Counted from the first letter of the stretch, positions 52,229 through 60,714 are shown. The stretch is DNA of 62,394 nucleotides from JAEUMD01 sp050250815 (GCA_050250815.1 JBFWNY010000023.1:1-62394), one strand, 5' to 3'. Translations and numbers: made by a program. Notes: generated from the letters alone by a model not told the origin.

Positions 52229-52924
52229 CGCAAGCGCGGACCAACGCGCGGAGTCAGGGAACTCTACTGTGATGGAGATGCCCTCCCGGCGGCAACTGAG
52301 CCTCGCGCTAGACCTTCTTCAGCAACGTGGTGGAATCGTCCCTCGGGCATGAAGCAGTGGTAGCACAGTTCCCACTGTGCTTAGCGCAAGTTCCGCCAAA
52401 ATGCCAACGTCCGGGTTTGGGCCATGTTGTCGAAGAATATGACGCGAACGACTAAGGCCGAAGGCGGTTCACCGCCTATCCACAGAAGCAAAGCCGTGGC
52501 TCCTTTTGGTCCGGGCGCGCGCGCCTGCTTTGTGCAGGCGCTGAAGGCCGCTCAGGTTAATCACACTTCCGCTAATTTCAGCGACGCCGCCTTGGCACTG
52601 AAACCCGACGCTGCCCGATGCGCCTCGGCGCAAACGAAATCGGGGGCCGGCGGCCCCCGATCAAGGTTCAAGATTGGTCGCGTCGGTCAGGAGGCCGCGC
52701 GCTTCAACGCGACGACGGTCGCAGAAGGGGCCGCCAGCAGGGGAGCCGCAATTGGCTTCTCGCGGCTCCGGCCCGCCGCTGCCCCCGCCCCCAAAGGCCC
52801 GAGGGCCTTTGGAAACGCTTTGCTCGCGGTCCAGGAAAAGTCCCTGGCGGGGTGCTCGATGAGCGACGCTCCTCGAAACTGACGCACGGGCGATCGCCAC
52901 CACCCTCCCGGGAACGTCGCCCTA
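52229..52924. other. hairpin-rich intergenic region downstream of sucD
   Basis: Within about 300 bp there are four strong stems: 52521-52528/52534-52541, 52640-52648/52652-52660 (9 bp, all but one G or C), 52742-52749/52762-52769 and 52791-52799/52804-52812. On the minus strand the second is followed by TTTCGTTTG and may end the mdh-sucCD transcript. An open plus-strand frame (52424-52882) runs through the stems, but its composition looks non-coding, so I do not call it. Confidence 0.5.
52640..52660 (-). terminator. possible terminator of the sucC-sucD transcript
   Basis: TCGGGGGCC (52640-52648) and GGCCCCCGA (52652-52660) form a 9-bp stem with a GGC loop. On the minus strand TTTCGTTTG follows. 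It lies 265 bp beyond the sucD stop, with two other hairpins in between, so the assignment is tentative. Confidence 0.4.
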
Positions 52925-53830
52925 TCAGTTCCCCTTCAGCACCTCGACCAGCGTCTTGCCGAGGCGCGCGGGGCTCGGCGAGACGCGGATGCCCGCCGCT
53001 TCCATCGCAGCGATCTTGTCCTTCGCACCGCCCTTGCCGCCGGAGATGACGGCACCTGCGTGCCCCATGGTGCGGCCCGGCGGCGCCGTAAGACCGGCGA
53101 TGAATCCAGCCATTGGCTTCTTGCGGCCCTTCTTGGCCTGCTCGATCAGCCACGCCGAGGCATCTTCCTCCGCCGAGCCGCCGATCTCGCCGATCATGAT
53201 GATGGATTGCGTCTCCGGGTCGTCGAGGAACAGGTCGAGCACATCGATGAACTCGGTTCCCTTCACCGGATCGCCACCGATGCCGACCGCAGTCGTCTGG
53301 CCGAGGCCCTCGTTCGTAGTCTGGAACACGGCTTCATAGGTGAGCGTGCCCGAGCGCGAGAGAATGCCGACCGAGCCCTTCTTGAAAATGTTGCCCGGCA
53401 TGATGCCGATCTTGCACTCATTGGGCGTCAGCACACCCGGGCAGTTGGGGCCGACGAGCCGAGACTGGGACTTCTGCAACCGCGCCTTCACCTTGACCAT
53501 GTCCATCACCGGCACGCCCTCGGTGATGGCGACGATCAGCGGCACGCCCGCGTCGATCGCCTCGATGATCGCGTCTGCCGCACCCGCCGGCGGCACGTAG
53601 ACGACGGTGGCATTCGCACCCGTCTCCTTCACGCCGTCCGCGACGGACTTGAAGATCGGCAACCGATCGCCGCCCTTGCCGGTCCAGAACTCGCCCCCCT
53701 TCTTGGGGTGGATGCCGCCGACCATCTTGGTGCCGTGGTAGGCGAGCGCCTGCTCGGTATGGAACGTGCCGGTCTTGCCGGTCAGACCCTGAACGAGAAC
53801 CTTGGTGTCCTTATTGATGAGGATCGACAT
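52925..53830 (-). CDS. sucD: succinyl-CoA synthetase alpha subunit
   Basis: The product has 301 residues. The CoA-binding Rossmann domain begins LVQGLTGKTGTFHTEQALAY. The phosphorylated His is in MGHAGAVISGGKGGAKDK, and IGEIGGSAEEDASAWL is conserved. With SucC it interconverts succinyl-CoA and succinate with nucleotide phosphorylation in the TCA cycle. It begins 3 bp after sucC. sucA and sucB, which commonly follow in this order, are absent here. Confidence 0.97.
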   Translation of the reverse strand: MSILINKDTKVLVQGLTGKTGTFHTEQALAYHGTKMVGGIHPKKGGEFWTGKGGDRLPIFKSVADGVKETGANATVVYVPPAGAADAIIEAIDAGVPLIVAITEGVPVMDMVKVKARLQKSQSRLVGPNCPGVLTPNECKIGIMPGNIFKKGSVGILSRSGTLTYEAVFQTTNEGLGQTTAVGIGGDPVKGTEFIDVLDLFLDDPETQSIIMIGEIGGSAEEDASAWLIEQAKKGRKKPMAGFIAGLTAPPGRTMGHAGAVISGGKGGAKDKIAAMEAAGIRVSPSPARLGKTLVEVLKGN

Positions 53831-53833
53831 GCC

Positions 53834-55030
53834 TCAAGCTCCCTTCACGGCCGCGACGATCTTCTGGGCGGCATCGTCGAGGTCGTCGGCCGAGATCACG
53901 TTCAAGCCACTCTCGTTGATGATCTTCTTGCCCAGCTCGACGTTGGTGCCTTCCAGTCGCACGACCAGCGGCACCTGAAGCCCCACCTCCTTGACCGCCG
54001 CCACGACGCCTTCGGCAATCGTGTCGCAACGCATGATGCCGCCGAAGATGTTGACCAGGATTCCCTTCACGTTGGGGTCCGCGGTGATGATCTTGAAAGC
54101 CGCGGTCACCTTCTCCTTGCTCGCGCCGCCGCCCACGTCGAGGAAGTTGGCCGGCTCCGCGCCGTAGAGCTTGATGATGTCCATGGTAGACATCGCAAGA
54201 CCAGCGCCGTTCACCATGCAGCCGATGTTGCCGTCGAGGGCGACGTAAGAGAGATCGTACTTCGACGCCTCGATCTCCTTCTCGTCCTCCTCGGTGATAT
54301 CGCGCAGCGCCATGATGTCGTCGTGCCGGTAGAGCGCGTTGTTGTCGAAGCTCACCTTGGCGTCGAGCACGCGCACGCGACCGTTCTTCATGACGATCAG
54401 CGGATTGATTTCCAGGAGGCTCATGTCCTTCTCGGTGAAGGCCTTGTAGAGCGTGGGAAACAGCTTCATGCCGTCGGTCCGCGCATCGCCCTCGAGCTTC
54501 AGCGCATCGCACAGCTTGCCCGCGTCGGCGTCCGTCAGGCCGGTCTGCGGGTTGACCGCGAGGGTCACGATCTTCTCGGGCGTGTCGTGGGCGACCGTCT
54601 CGATGTCCATGCCGCCTTCGGTCGACACGACAAACGCCGGGCGCCCGACCGTGCGGTCGATCAGGATCGACAGATAAAGCTCGCGCGCGATGTCGGCGCC
54701 ATCCTCGATATAGAGGCGATTGACCTGCTTGCCGGCGGCGCCGGTCTGCTTGGTGACGAGCGTGTTGCCGAACATCTCCTTGGCGTTCTTGATGGCCTCG
54801 TCGGCCGAGAAGGAGACGCGCACGCCGCCCTTTGCGTCAGACCCCAGCTCCTTGAACTTGCCCTTGCCGCGGCCACCGGCATGGATCTGACTTTTCACAA
54901 CCCAGACGGGCCCGGGCAGTGCCCGCACCGCCGCTTCGATTTCGCCTGCCGACGTCACCGGCCGCCCATCGGCAACGGGGGCGCCGTAGCTCTTGAGCAC
55001 CTGCTTGGCCTGGTATTCGTGGATGTTCAT
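53834..55030 (-). CDS. sucC: succinyl-CoA synthetase beta subunit
   Basis: The product has 398 residues from MNIHEYQAKQVLKSYGAPV; the frame's earlier ATG at 55132 is not family-like. The ATP-grasp domain (VVKSQIHAGGRGKGKFKEL) and the C-terminal CoA-ligase domain (NIGCMVNGAGLAMSTMDIIK, VNIFGGIMRCDTIAEGVVAA) are standard. The order mdh-sucC-sucD on one strand is typical; a 160-bp gap separates it from mdh. Confidence 0.97.
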   Translation of the reverse strand: MNIHEYQAKQVLKSYGAPVADGRPVTSAGEIEAAVRALPGPVWVVKSQIHAGGRGKGKFKELGSDAKGGVRVSFSADEAIKNAKEMFGNTLVTKQTGAAGKQVNRLYIEDGADIARELYLSILIDRTVGRPAFVVSTEGGMDIETVAHDTPEKIVTLAVNPQTGLTDADAGKLCDALKLEGDARTDGMKLFPTLYKAFTEKDMSLLEINPLIVMKNGRVRVLDAKVSFDNNALYRHDDIMALRDITEEDEKEIEASKYDLSYVALDGNIGCMVNGAGLAMSTMDIIKLYGAEPANFLDVGGGASKEKVTAAFKIITADPNVKGILVNIFGGIMRCDTIAEGVVAAVKEVGLQVPLVVRLEGTNVELGKKIINESGLNVISADDLDDAAQKIVAAVKGA

Positions 55031-55190
55031 CGCTCTATCCGCCGTTGATCTGCGTCGTCGCTGCGCCCGTGGGGCAGGCTTGTGACGAAGGGGGCAGAGC
55101 GCGACTGGCACCAGGCCAGCTGCTGGCCGCAACCTCCTTCGAAACGGACAGGCGCGCCGGAGAATTCAATCGACCCGGCGCGCCGCCTTT

Positions 55191-56156
55191 TCACGCGCCC
55201 AGCTGCGGGGCGATCTTGGTGCAGGCCTCGACGAGCACCTTCACCGAGCTGACCGACTTCATGAACATGTCGCGCTCCGCACCGTTGAGGTCGATCTCGA
55301 CGACGCGCTCCGCGCCGCCCGCGCCGATCACCACCGGCACGCCGACGTAGAGGTTCGACACGCCGTACTCGCCTGAAAGGTAGGCAGCGCACGGCAGCAC
55401 GCGCTTCTTGTCCTTGAGGTAGCTCTCGGCCATCTCGATGCCCGAGGCGGCTGGTGCATAGTAGGCCGAGCCGGTTTTCAGAAGCCCGACGATCTCGCCG
55501 CCGCCCTTACGCGTGCGCTCGACGATCTGATCGATGCGCTCCTGGCTTACCCAGCCCATGCGGATGATGTCGGGCAGCGGGATGCCGGCGACCGTCGAAT
55601 AGCGGACCAGCGGCACCATGTCGTCGCCATGACCGCCCAGCACGAAGGCCGACACGTCCTGCACCGAGATCTTCAGCTCGTCGGCGAGGAAATGCTTGAA
55701 GCGCGAGGCATCGAGCACACCGGCCATGCCGACCACCATGTTCGGAGGCAGGCCGCAGGCCTTCTGCAGCGCCCAGACCATGGCGTCGAGCGGGTTGGTG
55801 ATGACGATGACGAAGGCGTTGGGAGCGTACTTCTTGATACCGGCGCCCACCTGCTCCATCACCTTGAGGTTGATGCCGAGCAGGTCGTCGCGGCTCATGC
55901 CGGGCTTGCGCGGCACGCCCGCGGTGACGATGCACACGCCCGCGCCCTCGATATCGGCATAGGCGTTGGTGCCCTTCAGGGTGCAGTTGAAGCCCTCGAC
56001 GGCTCCCGACTGCGCGATGTCGAGGGACTTGCCCTGCGGCAGCCCCTCCGCGATGTCGAACAGGACGACGTCCCCGAGCTCCTTCAGGCCGATGAGATGG
56101 GCGAGCGTTCCGCCAATCATGCCGCCGCCGATCAGGGCGATCTTGGTGCGCGCCAT
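55191..56156 (-). CDS. mdh: malate dehydrogenase (lactate-dehydrogenase-like type)
   Basis: The product has 321 residues from MARTKIALIGGGMIGG. The NAD-binding loop is GGGMIGGTLAHLIGLKELGD, catalytic Asp/Arg follow in TNPLDAMVW and VLDASRF, and the active-site His is in LGGHGDDMVPL. The Arg in GVPRKPGMSRDDLL on the mobile loop specifies malate rather than lactate. It oxidises malate to oxaloacetate in the TCA cycle. Confidence 0.97.
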   Translation of the reverse strand: MARTKIALIGGGMIGGTLAHLIGLKELGDVVLFDIAEGLPQGKSLDIAQSGAVEGFNCTLKGTNAYADIEGAGVCIVTAGVPRKPGMSRDDLLGINLKVMEQVGAGIKKYAPNAFVIVITNPLDAMVWALQKACGLPPNMVVGMAGVLDASRFKHFLADELKISVQDVSAFVLGGHGDDMVPLVRYSTVAGIPLPDIIRMGWVSQERIDQIVERTRKGGGEIVGLLKTGSAYYAPAASGIEMAESYLKDKKRVLPCAAYLSGEYGVSNLYVGVPVVIGAGGAERVVEIDLNGAERDMFMKSVSSVKVLVEACTKIAPQLGA

Positions 56157-56714
56157 GCGGGTTGGTCTCCTTCGAGGTGTGATGGGGTCAATGTGCTGAC
56201 GAAATTCGGCGTCACCGGGGGACGGTGGCGCGCGTCGGGGGGTGCGACGGTGTCGCGCGGGTTGGTTAGCTCGAAAGCCGCTGACGCTCAAGGGAAACGC
56301 CAGAATATCGAACCAAAGTTGCGGCTTGATGCGTGCGGCTGGTCGATACGGATGCGCAATGGATAGGCGCAAACACCGGCGCCTGCGGGTCGGCGTCTTG
56401 ACGCTGACACCGAACGCCCGAAAACCGGCGGGCAGGGGCCGCTCGCGTGCACGCGAAGTAGGCAGCAAGGGGGGAGGCAAGCCGGATGCAGCAGGCATCG
56501 CGCGCCTTCACGGCACGCACAATCGTCCGCGCAGCGCGGACCGGTGGTCTCGTCCGGCGCAGCATGGCCGTGGTCGGCGCCCTGGCACCGGTACTGAGCG
56601 CCGGCGTACCGAGCGACATTTGCTCGAGCGACATTTGCTCGAGTGACGGTAGAAGGGAGCTCTCGGCGCAGCGCGCCGGGGGCTTCTTGCTGACCTGCAC
56701 GCAAACCCTTTGCC
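56157..56714. other. intergenic region zapE / mdh with a tandem palindromic repeat
   Basis: 558 bp without a gene I can support on either strand. Its clearest structure is two exact head-to-tail copies of GAGCGACATTTGCTC at 56611-56640, followed by a degenerate third start (GAGTGAC). The mdh promoter is expected nearer 56200, but no clear -35/-10 pair was found. Confidence 0.45.
56611..56640. repeat. two exact tandem copies of a 15-bp unit
   Basis: GAGCGACATTTGCTC occurs at 56611-56625 and 56626-56640. Each unit itself has the inverted ends GAGC/GCTC, so each could bind a dimeric regulator. The array lies 455 bp upstream of the mdh start and about 75 bp downstream of the zapE stop. Confidence 0.75.
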
Positions 56715-57869
56715 TCAGGTCGGCTGGGCGGCGTGATCCAACCGCTCGGACCGCCGCGCCAGAAACGCCTCGGTCCGCATCTCGGTCAGACGCGAGGCGG
56801 TTCGGCCGAACAGATCGGCGCCATCACCCTTCTGGTACAGCTCGCCCGGCTCGGCCTCCGCGGAAGCGATGAGGCACACATCGTTGTCGTAGAGCGTATC
56901 GATGAGATTGATGAACCGGCGCGCATGGTCGCGCCGCTCCGGCCCCATGAGGGGAATGGCGTCGATCATCACCGTATGAAAGGCATGGGCCATCGCCAGA
57001 TAGTCGAGCGACCCCAGTGGCCGCTCGCACAGATCGGCGAAAGAGAAGCGCGCCACCCCCAACGCGGCGGCGGGCACCACGAGCTGCCGTCCCTTGACCT
57101 CGAGGATCGCCTGGCGCGGCTCGCTGCCCCCGGTCAGCCTCTGCCAATGCGCATCGAGCGCTGCCTTGGTTTCAGGGCCGGCAGGCGCGAAGAACAGCGG
57201 CCTTCCGGCGATCTTGTCCAGGCGGAAGTCCTTGGCCGACTGCAATTCCATGACATCGAGCCGGTCCTCGATAAGGTCGATGAACGGCAGGAACAGCTGG
57301 CGGTTGAGACCGTCGCGATAGAGTTCGTCGGGACGGGCATTGGAGGTCGCGACGATCGTCACATGCCGCGCGAACACGGACTTGAAGAACCGACCTAGGA
57401 TCATGGCGTCGGCGATGTCGGTCACGTGCAGTTCGTCGAAGCACAGCAGGCCGGGTGATCCGACCATCTCCACCGCAACGTGGGGAATGGGATCGCCCTC
57501 CATCGTCTTGCGGGCAATGGCGATGCGGTCGTGTGCTTCCGCCATGAACTCGTGGAAGTGCTGACGCCGCTTGGGTGCGAAGTCGACGGCGGCGTAGAAC
57601 AGGTCCATCAGCATGGTCTTGCCGCGACCGACGCCGCCGTGGAGATAGAGCCCGCGCGGAGCTGGCTCCTCGGCCTTGCGCCAGAGTCCTGAAAGAAACC
57701 CGCGCGAGGCGGGCCGCCAGCGCTCGAGGTCCCTGGCGAGGCCATCAAGCCGCTCGACGGCCTCCCGCTGCGCAGGATCTGCCTCGATTGCGCCGGCGGA
57801 TAACCGCCGCTGGTACCGCTCACGCACGCCGCCGGCGTCCTGGTTCTCCGAAAACTGCAGGTCAGCCAT
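56715..57869 (-). CDS. zapE: cell division protein ZapE (AFG1-like ATPase)
   Basis: The product has 384 residues. Walker A is LHGGVGRGKTMLMDLFY (about residue 80) and Walker B is LLCFDELHVTDIADAMIL. TSNARPDELYRDGLNRQLFL is the family's sensor region, and RRFINLIDTLYDNDVCLIAS is a C-terminal signature. ZapE is an ATPase that interacts with FtsZ at the division septum and resembles mitochondrial Afg1. It stands upstream of mdh on the same strand, as is common in this order. Confidence 0.95.
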   Translation of the reverse strand: MADLQFSENQDAGGVRERYQRRLSAGAIEADPAQREAVERLDGLARDLERWRPASRGFLSGLWRKAEEPAPRGLYLHGGVGRGKTMLMDLFYAAVDFAPKRRQHFHEFMAEAHDRIAIARKTMEGDPIPHVAVEMVGSPGLLCFDELHVTDIADAMILGRFFKSVFARHVTIVATSNARPDELYRDGLNRQLFLPFIDLIEDRLDVMELQSAKDFRLDKIAGRPLFFAPAGPETKAALDAHWQRLTGGSEPRQAILEVKGRQLVVPAAALGVARFSFADLCERPLGSLDYLAMAHAFHTVMIDAIPLMGPERRDHARRFINLIDTLYDNDVCLIASAEAEPGELYQKGDGADLFGRTASRLTEMRTEAFLARRSERLDHAAQPT

Positions 57870-58181
57870 GTCTATTCGGAACGGCTCATGATGGGGTGGC
57901 GCGGGGCCGATCGCTCGAAACTGCCAGAATCACACAGGCGAGGCGAGGCTGACGCGGAACGCCGCACCCCGAACTCATATGGCAGCGCAGCATCCGCAAT
58001 CAACAATTTTACACCAACCTCCTGTATATTCGTGATTATGCCACGTCCCCGGCGCATTGTGCGTCGCAATAGGAAGGGCAATATAACCGCGAGCCAACGA
58101 TAGCTCGTGGCCGCCGGCAAAGGGGGACCAACCCCGTACCGGCATTCCTCGACAAGAGGGCAACCAGAGCGGAGGTTCATC
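57870..58181. other. divergent intergenic region zapE / GNAT gene
   Basis: 312 bp with no supported gene. The stretch 57990-58040 (CAATTTTACACCAACC, then CTGTATATTCGTGATTATGC) is clearly AT-richer than its surroundings and is the likely promoter zone. The GNAT ribosome-binding site GGAGG sits just before 58182. Confidence 0.4.
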
Positions 58182-58763
58182 ATGAGCGAGCACCGATTCT
58201 GGGGAGGAACCATCAGAAAGCTTTGGCCGACGGAGACCGACCGTTTCCGCGACCATCTCCTGCGTCTCGACAAAGATACGCGTCGCATGCGTTTCGCGCA
58301 CGGCGTCTCCGACGAGTTCATCGCTGACTATGCCCAGCGCATGAACCACATGGGCTCGATCGTGTTCGGCTACTTCGAGGACGGTGAGATGCGGGCCGCT
58401 GCCGAGCTACGGAAGCTCGGCGACACGTGGGGCAGCGAGGCCGAGGCGGCATTCTCTATCGAGAAGCAGTACCAGGACAGGGGATTGGGCACCGAGCTCA
58501 TGGGCCGTGTGATCCGGTCGGCGCGCAATCGCGGCGTCAACCTGCTCTACATGAGCTGCCTTGCCGAGAACGGTAAGATGCAGGCGGTAGCGCGCAAGCA
58601 CCATGCGGACCTGCGCTTTGAGTATGGCGAAGTGATTGGCGAGATCGTACCCGACGGTCCCAACTACTTCTCGCTCTTCACAGAGGCTGTCGAGGATCGC
58701 GTCGGCTACATGTTGGCCGTGCTCGACCTCCAGTCGCGCCTGACGAAGGCCGAGGCAGCCTGA
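58182..58763 (+). CDS. GNAT family N-acetyltransferase
   Basis: The product has 193 residues from MSEHRFWGGTIRKLWPTETD; GGAGG lies nine bases upstream. RLDKDTRRMRFAHGVSDEFI is the substrate-side region seen in acetyltransferases such as the C-terminal domain of protein lysine acetyltransferase Pat. The acetyl-CoA loop is IEKQYQDRGLGTELMGRVI (Q/R-x-x-G-x-G/A), and YMSCLAENGKMQAVARKHHA follows. The substrate is unknown. Confidence 0.9.
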   Translation: MSEHRFWGGTIRKLWPTETDRFRDHLLRLDKDTRRMRFAHGVSDEFIADYAQRMNHMGSIVFGYFEDGEMRAAAELRKLGDTWGSEAEAAFSIEKQYQDRGLGTELMGRVIRSARNRGVNLLYMSCLAENGKMQAVARKHHADLRFEYGEVIGEIVPDGPNYFSLFTEAVEDRVGYMLAVLDLQSRLTKAEAA

Positions 58764-58863
58764 AGATCAGGCCGCAGGCATTCCCATCGACCGAAAAACA
58801 GCAAGGCGGCACCCTCGGTGCCGCCTTCTCGCTTGTGGATCTGAGGTGGCCGGTAGCGGACTG

Positions 58864-59358
58864 TCAGCCCGCACGGCGGCGCGAGGCGTCCGCGCCGTTG
58901 TCGTTGGCGAGCACGGAGGGCGCTGCGAAGCGGTTCTCGTCAAGCAGTACCTTGACCTTCTCCGCCACCAGATCGCGCACGAAACGCAGGACCGCAAGGC
59001 GTTCGCCGAACGGGACCGGCACAGCCAACGGGTCGGGCAGCGTCCAGTGCATGAGCTTGGGTGCGCCGCGCCATTCCGGCATCCGCTGCCAGTCGATCGC
59101 TTCGGAGAGCGTGGCCACGACATCGAATGACAAAGCCGACGGCCCAGCGAAATTGCTCCAATGGACCGGCCGGCTGACCTGCGGCAGCGGCAATTCCAAT
59201 TCTTTCATGGCCTGAAGCGCATGACGGTCGAATTCACGCGCCGGCCGAGAACCCGCGCTGAAAGCGTGCCACCGGCCCTTGGATGCGGCATTGATCATCG
59301 ACTCCGCCATGATGGAAAGAGCCGCGTTGTTTTCACAAACGACGAGAATGTTGAGCAT
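58864..59358 (-). CDS. ArsC / low-molecular-weight phosphatase-like protein lacking the catalytic Arg
   Basis: The product has 164 residues from MLNILVVCENNAALSIMAES. This is the P-loop of thioredoxin-type arsenate reductases and LMW tyrosine phosphatases (normally C-x5-R, such as CTGNSARS), but the Arg position reads Leu (CENNAALS). The rest of the fold is conserved: HAFSAGSRPAREFDRHALQA, FDVVATLSEAIDW and WTLPDPLAVPVPFGERLAV. The general-acid Asp region is present as DPLAVP. Phosphatase or arsenate chemistry is doubtful without Arg. No arsenic genes are adjacent. Confidence 0.85.
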   Translation of the reverse strand: MLNILVVCENNAALSIMAESMINAASKGRWHAFSAGSRPAREFDRHALQAMKELELPLPQVSRPVHWSNFAGPSALSFDVVATLSEAIDWQRMPEWRGAPKLMHWTLPDPLAVPVPFGERLAVLRFVRDLVAEKVKVLLDENRFAAPSVLANDNGADASRRRAG

Positions 59359-59942
59359 CGGAGTTCCAACCATTGCAAAACCAAATCGGGACAATCGCCA
59401 CACACGCCGATCGATCCTGGTGCCGCACTAACCTTCCGGTCGTGTCAGCCGTGTGACGCAAATGCGGCCGACGATCGCAACACGTCGTGCTCGGAGGGAG
59501 CGCAATGCCGCGCTTTGTGATGGACCACGAGCACTTGTTTAGGATATCCGCCGCGTGTTCGCTGTTACGTGCGGAACCGGAGCGTGCTGCCAATCGAGAA
59601 CGTTCGAGCGAAGTGCAAAGCATCGCACCGCACACTTTCAATCGATCAAACGCCGATCGCAAACATCTCTGCACCTTTTGCATCGCGACCGCGATGTGGT
59701 CATTTCTCGAAGCTTCATTCGATCAATCGCGCATGAGAAATCGTTCTCGAAAAATGAAGTCTCGCATTCGTCGCGGCATTCAACTTCATGAAAAGCAGCG
59801 AAAATCGATGCGCGTGCGCAACACTTGAATACGTTGCGGGAAAAAAATCGCGGCCGAAGCGAAATTGGGTGTCAACAAAATCCTCGAACTTGCACATGAT
59901 TTTTTTGTTCGAACTGATTCGAACGGCAAGGGAGAGAGAACC
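59359..59942. other. intergenic region upstream of the histone-like gene
   Basis: 584 bp without a supported gene. The last 130 bp are AT-rich for this genome (A7 at 59841-59847, T8 near 59900) and hold a perfect 7-bp inverted repeat GTTCGAA-CTGA-TTCGAAC at 59907-59924, overlapping the leader of the next gene. This may be an operator or leader hairpin. Confidence 0.45.
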
Positions 59943-60131
59943 ATGGCTAAGACTGCTACGAAGGCTGCCGCGAAGAAGCCGGCTGCCAAGAAGAAGGCTC
60001 CGGCGAAGAAGAAGGCCGCGGCCAAGACCACCGCTCGCAAGGCCGCGAAGAAGCCGGCCCGCAAGGCCAAGGCTGTCGCGAAGAAGAAGCCGGGCCGCAA
60101 GCCCGCCACGCGCAAGAAGACGGCCGCCTAA
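59943..60131 (+). CDS. small Lys/Ala-rich histone H1-like protein
   Basis: The product has 62 residues, almost wholly Lys, Ala, Arg, Pro and Thr (for example KKPAAKKKAPAKKKAAAK). GGGAGAGA precedes the ATG. The composition matches bacterial H1-like/HC2-like and AlgP-type DNA-binding tails found in Hyphomicrobiales. It probably binds and compacts DNA non-specifically. It is monocistronic: an AT-rich leader upstream, and a strong terminator downstream. Confidence 0.75.
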   Translation: MAKTATKAAAKKPAAKKKAPAKKKAAAKTTARKAAKKPARKAKAVAKKKPGRKPATRKKTAA

Positions 60132-60205
60132 GGCCGGCACCGGCGCCACGCCCCCGGCTGGGCACCTGGGGCGTCTGCGGCGGGGCTGCAATGAGCGTAC
60201 TCATC

Positions 60206-60248
60206 AAGACCGGTGGCGGCGTGACGCGCCACCGGTCTTGCGTTTTTT
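60206..60248 (+). terminator. rho-independent terminator of the histone-like gene
   Basis: AAGACCGGTGGCG (60206-60218) pairs perfectly with CGCCACCGGTCTT (60227-60239), then GCG and six T (60243-60248 within GCGTTTTTTG). It is one of the strongest terminators in the window, 75 bp after the stop. Confidence 0.93.
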
Positions 60249-60271
60249 GAAACACCGAACGCGGTCCGCGA

Positions 60272-60628
60272 TCAGGCCTCCTTCCACCGCGCCAGCCAGG
60301 CCGGAAATGGCATCCCGGTAAGCAGGAACATCGCCGCGGCAACGACCGCATTGCTCAGCGGGTGGCGCGCGAAGAGACGATGCTCAAGGGGCTCGCTGTC
60401 ACCCTCGTCCGGCTCGACGGGCGAGCGAAGGAGGTCCAGCGCGGCCTCCGCCTCGCTTGCGGGAACCGTGATGCCGATGCCGCCCAGCGCGACGAGCAGC
60501 GGCCAGTACATCTGGGCATGTTCCCGGCCTTGCGCCTGCGCGGCCAGGCCGGCAGCCTCAAGCATCGCGGTCGCAACGAGCGCCTCGGGCACACTTAGGG
60601 CACGGTGGACGGTAACGAGATGGGACAT
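60272..60628 (-). CDS. DUF2007-like protein with C-terminal membrane helix
   Basis: The product has 118 residues. Residues 1-70 (VTVHRALSVPEALVATAMLE, AAGLAAQAQG and ITVPASEAEAALDLL) follow the DUF2007 pattern of a small alpha/beta domain, often called a putative signal-transducing protein. The C-terminus has a hydrophobic segment (SNAVVAAAMFLLTGMPFPAW). The function is unknown. It lies 130 bp downstream of sdhB on the same strand. Confidence 0.75.
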   Translation of the reverse strand: MSHLVTVHRALSVPEALVATAMLEAAGLAAQAQGREHAQMYWPLLVALGGIGITVPASEAEAALDLLRSPVEPDEGDSEPLEHRLFARHPLSNAVVAAAMFLLTGMPFPAWLARWKEA

Positions 60629-60684
60629 GCGCGCTTCCCACTATGAGTGAGTTTCAGACGCGCAGCATCCCTCGAAACATGGAA

Positions 60685-60714
60685 GGCCCGCTGTTCCGAG
60701 CGGGACAGCGGGCC
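60685..60714 (-). terminator. hairpin downstream of sdhB
   Basis: GGCCCGCTGT (60685-60694) pairs perfectly with ACAGCGGGCC (60705-60714). On the minus strand TTCCATGTTTC follows, a weak T-run. It lies 45 bp beyond the sdhB stop. Confidence 0.5.

Noticed and set aside
52424..52882. A 152-codon plus-strand frame downstream of sucD
   Set aside because: It runs through three strong hairpins, has no family-like segment, and its composition follows the palindromes.
53060..55048. A 662-codon open frame on the plus strand opposite sucC and sucD
   Set aside because: It is the shadow frame that GC-rich genes leave on the opposite strand; its translation is rich in Arg, His, Asp and Leu without any family motif, and the sense genes are certain.
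59907..59924. A LexA-type SOS box before the histone-like gene
   Set aside because: The alphaproteobacterial box is GAAC-N7-GAAC; here the spacing is N6, and the dominant feature is an inverted, not a direct, repeat.
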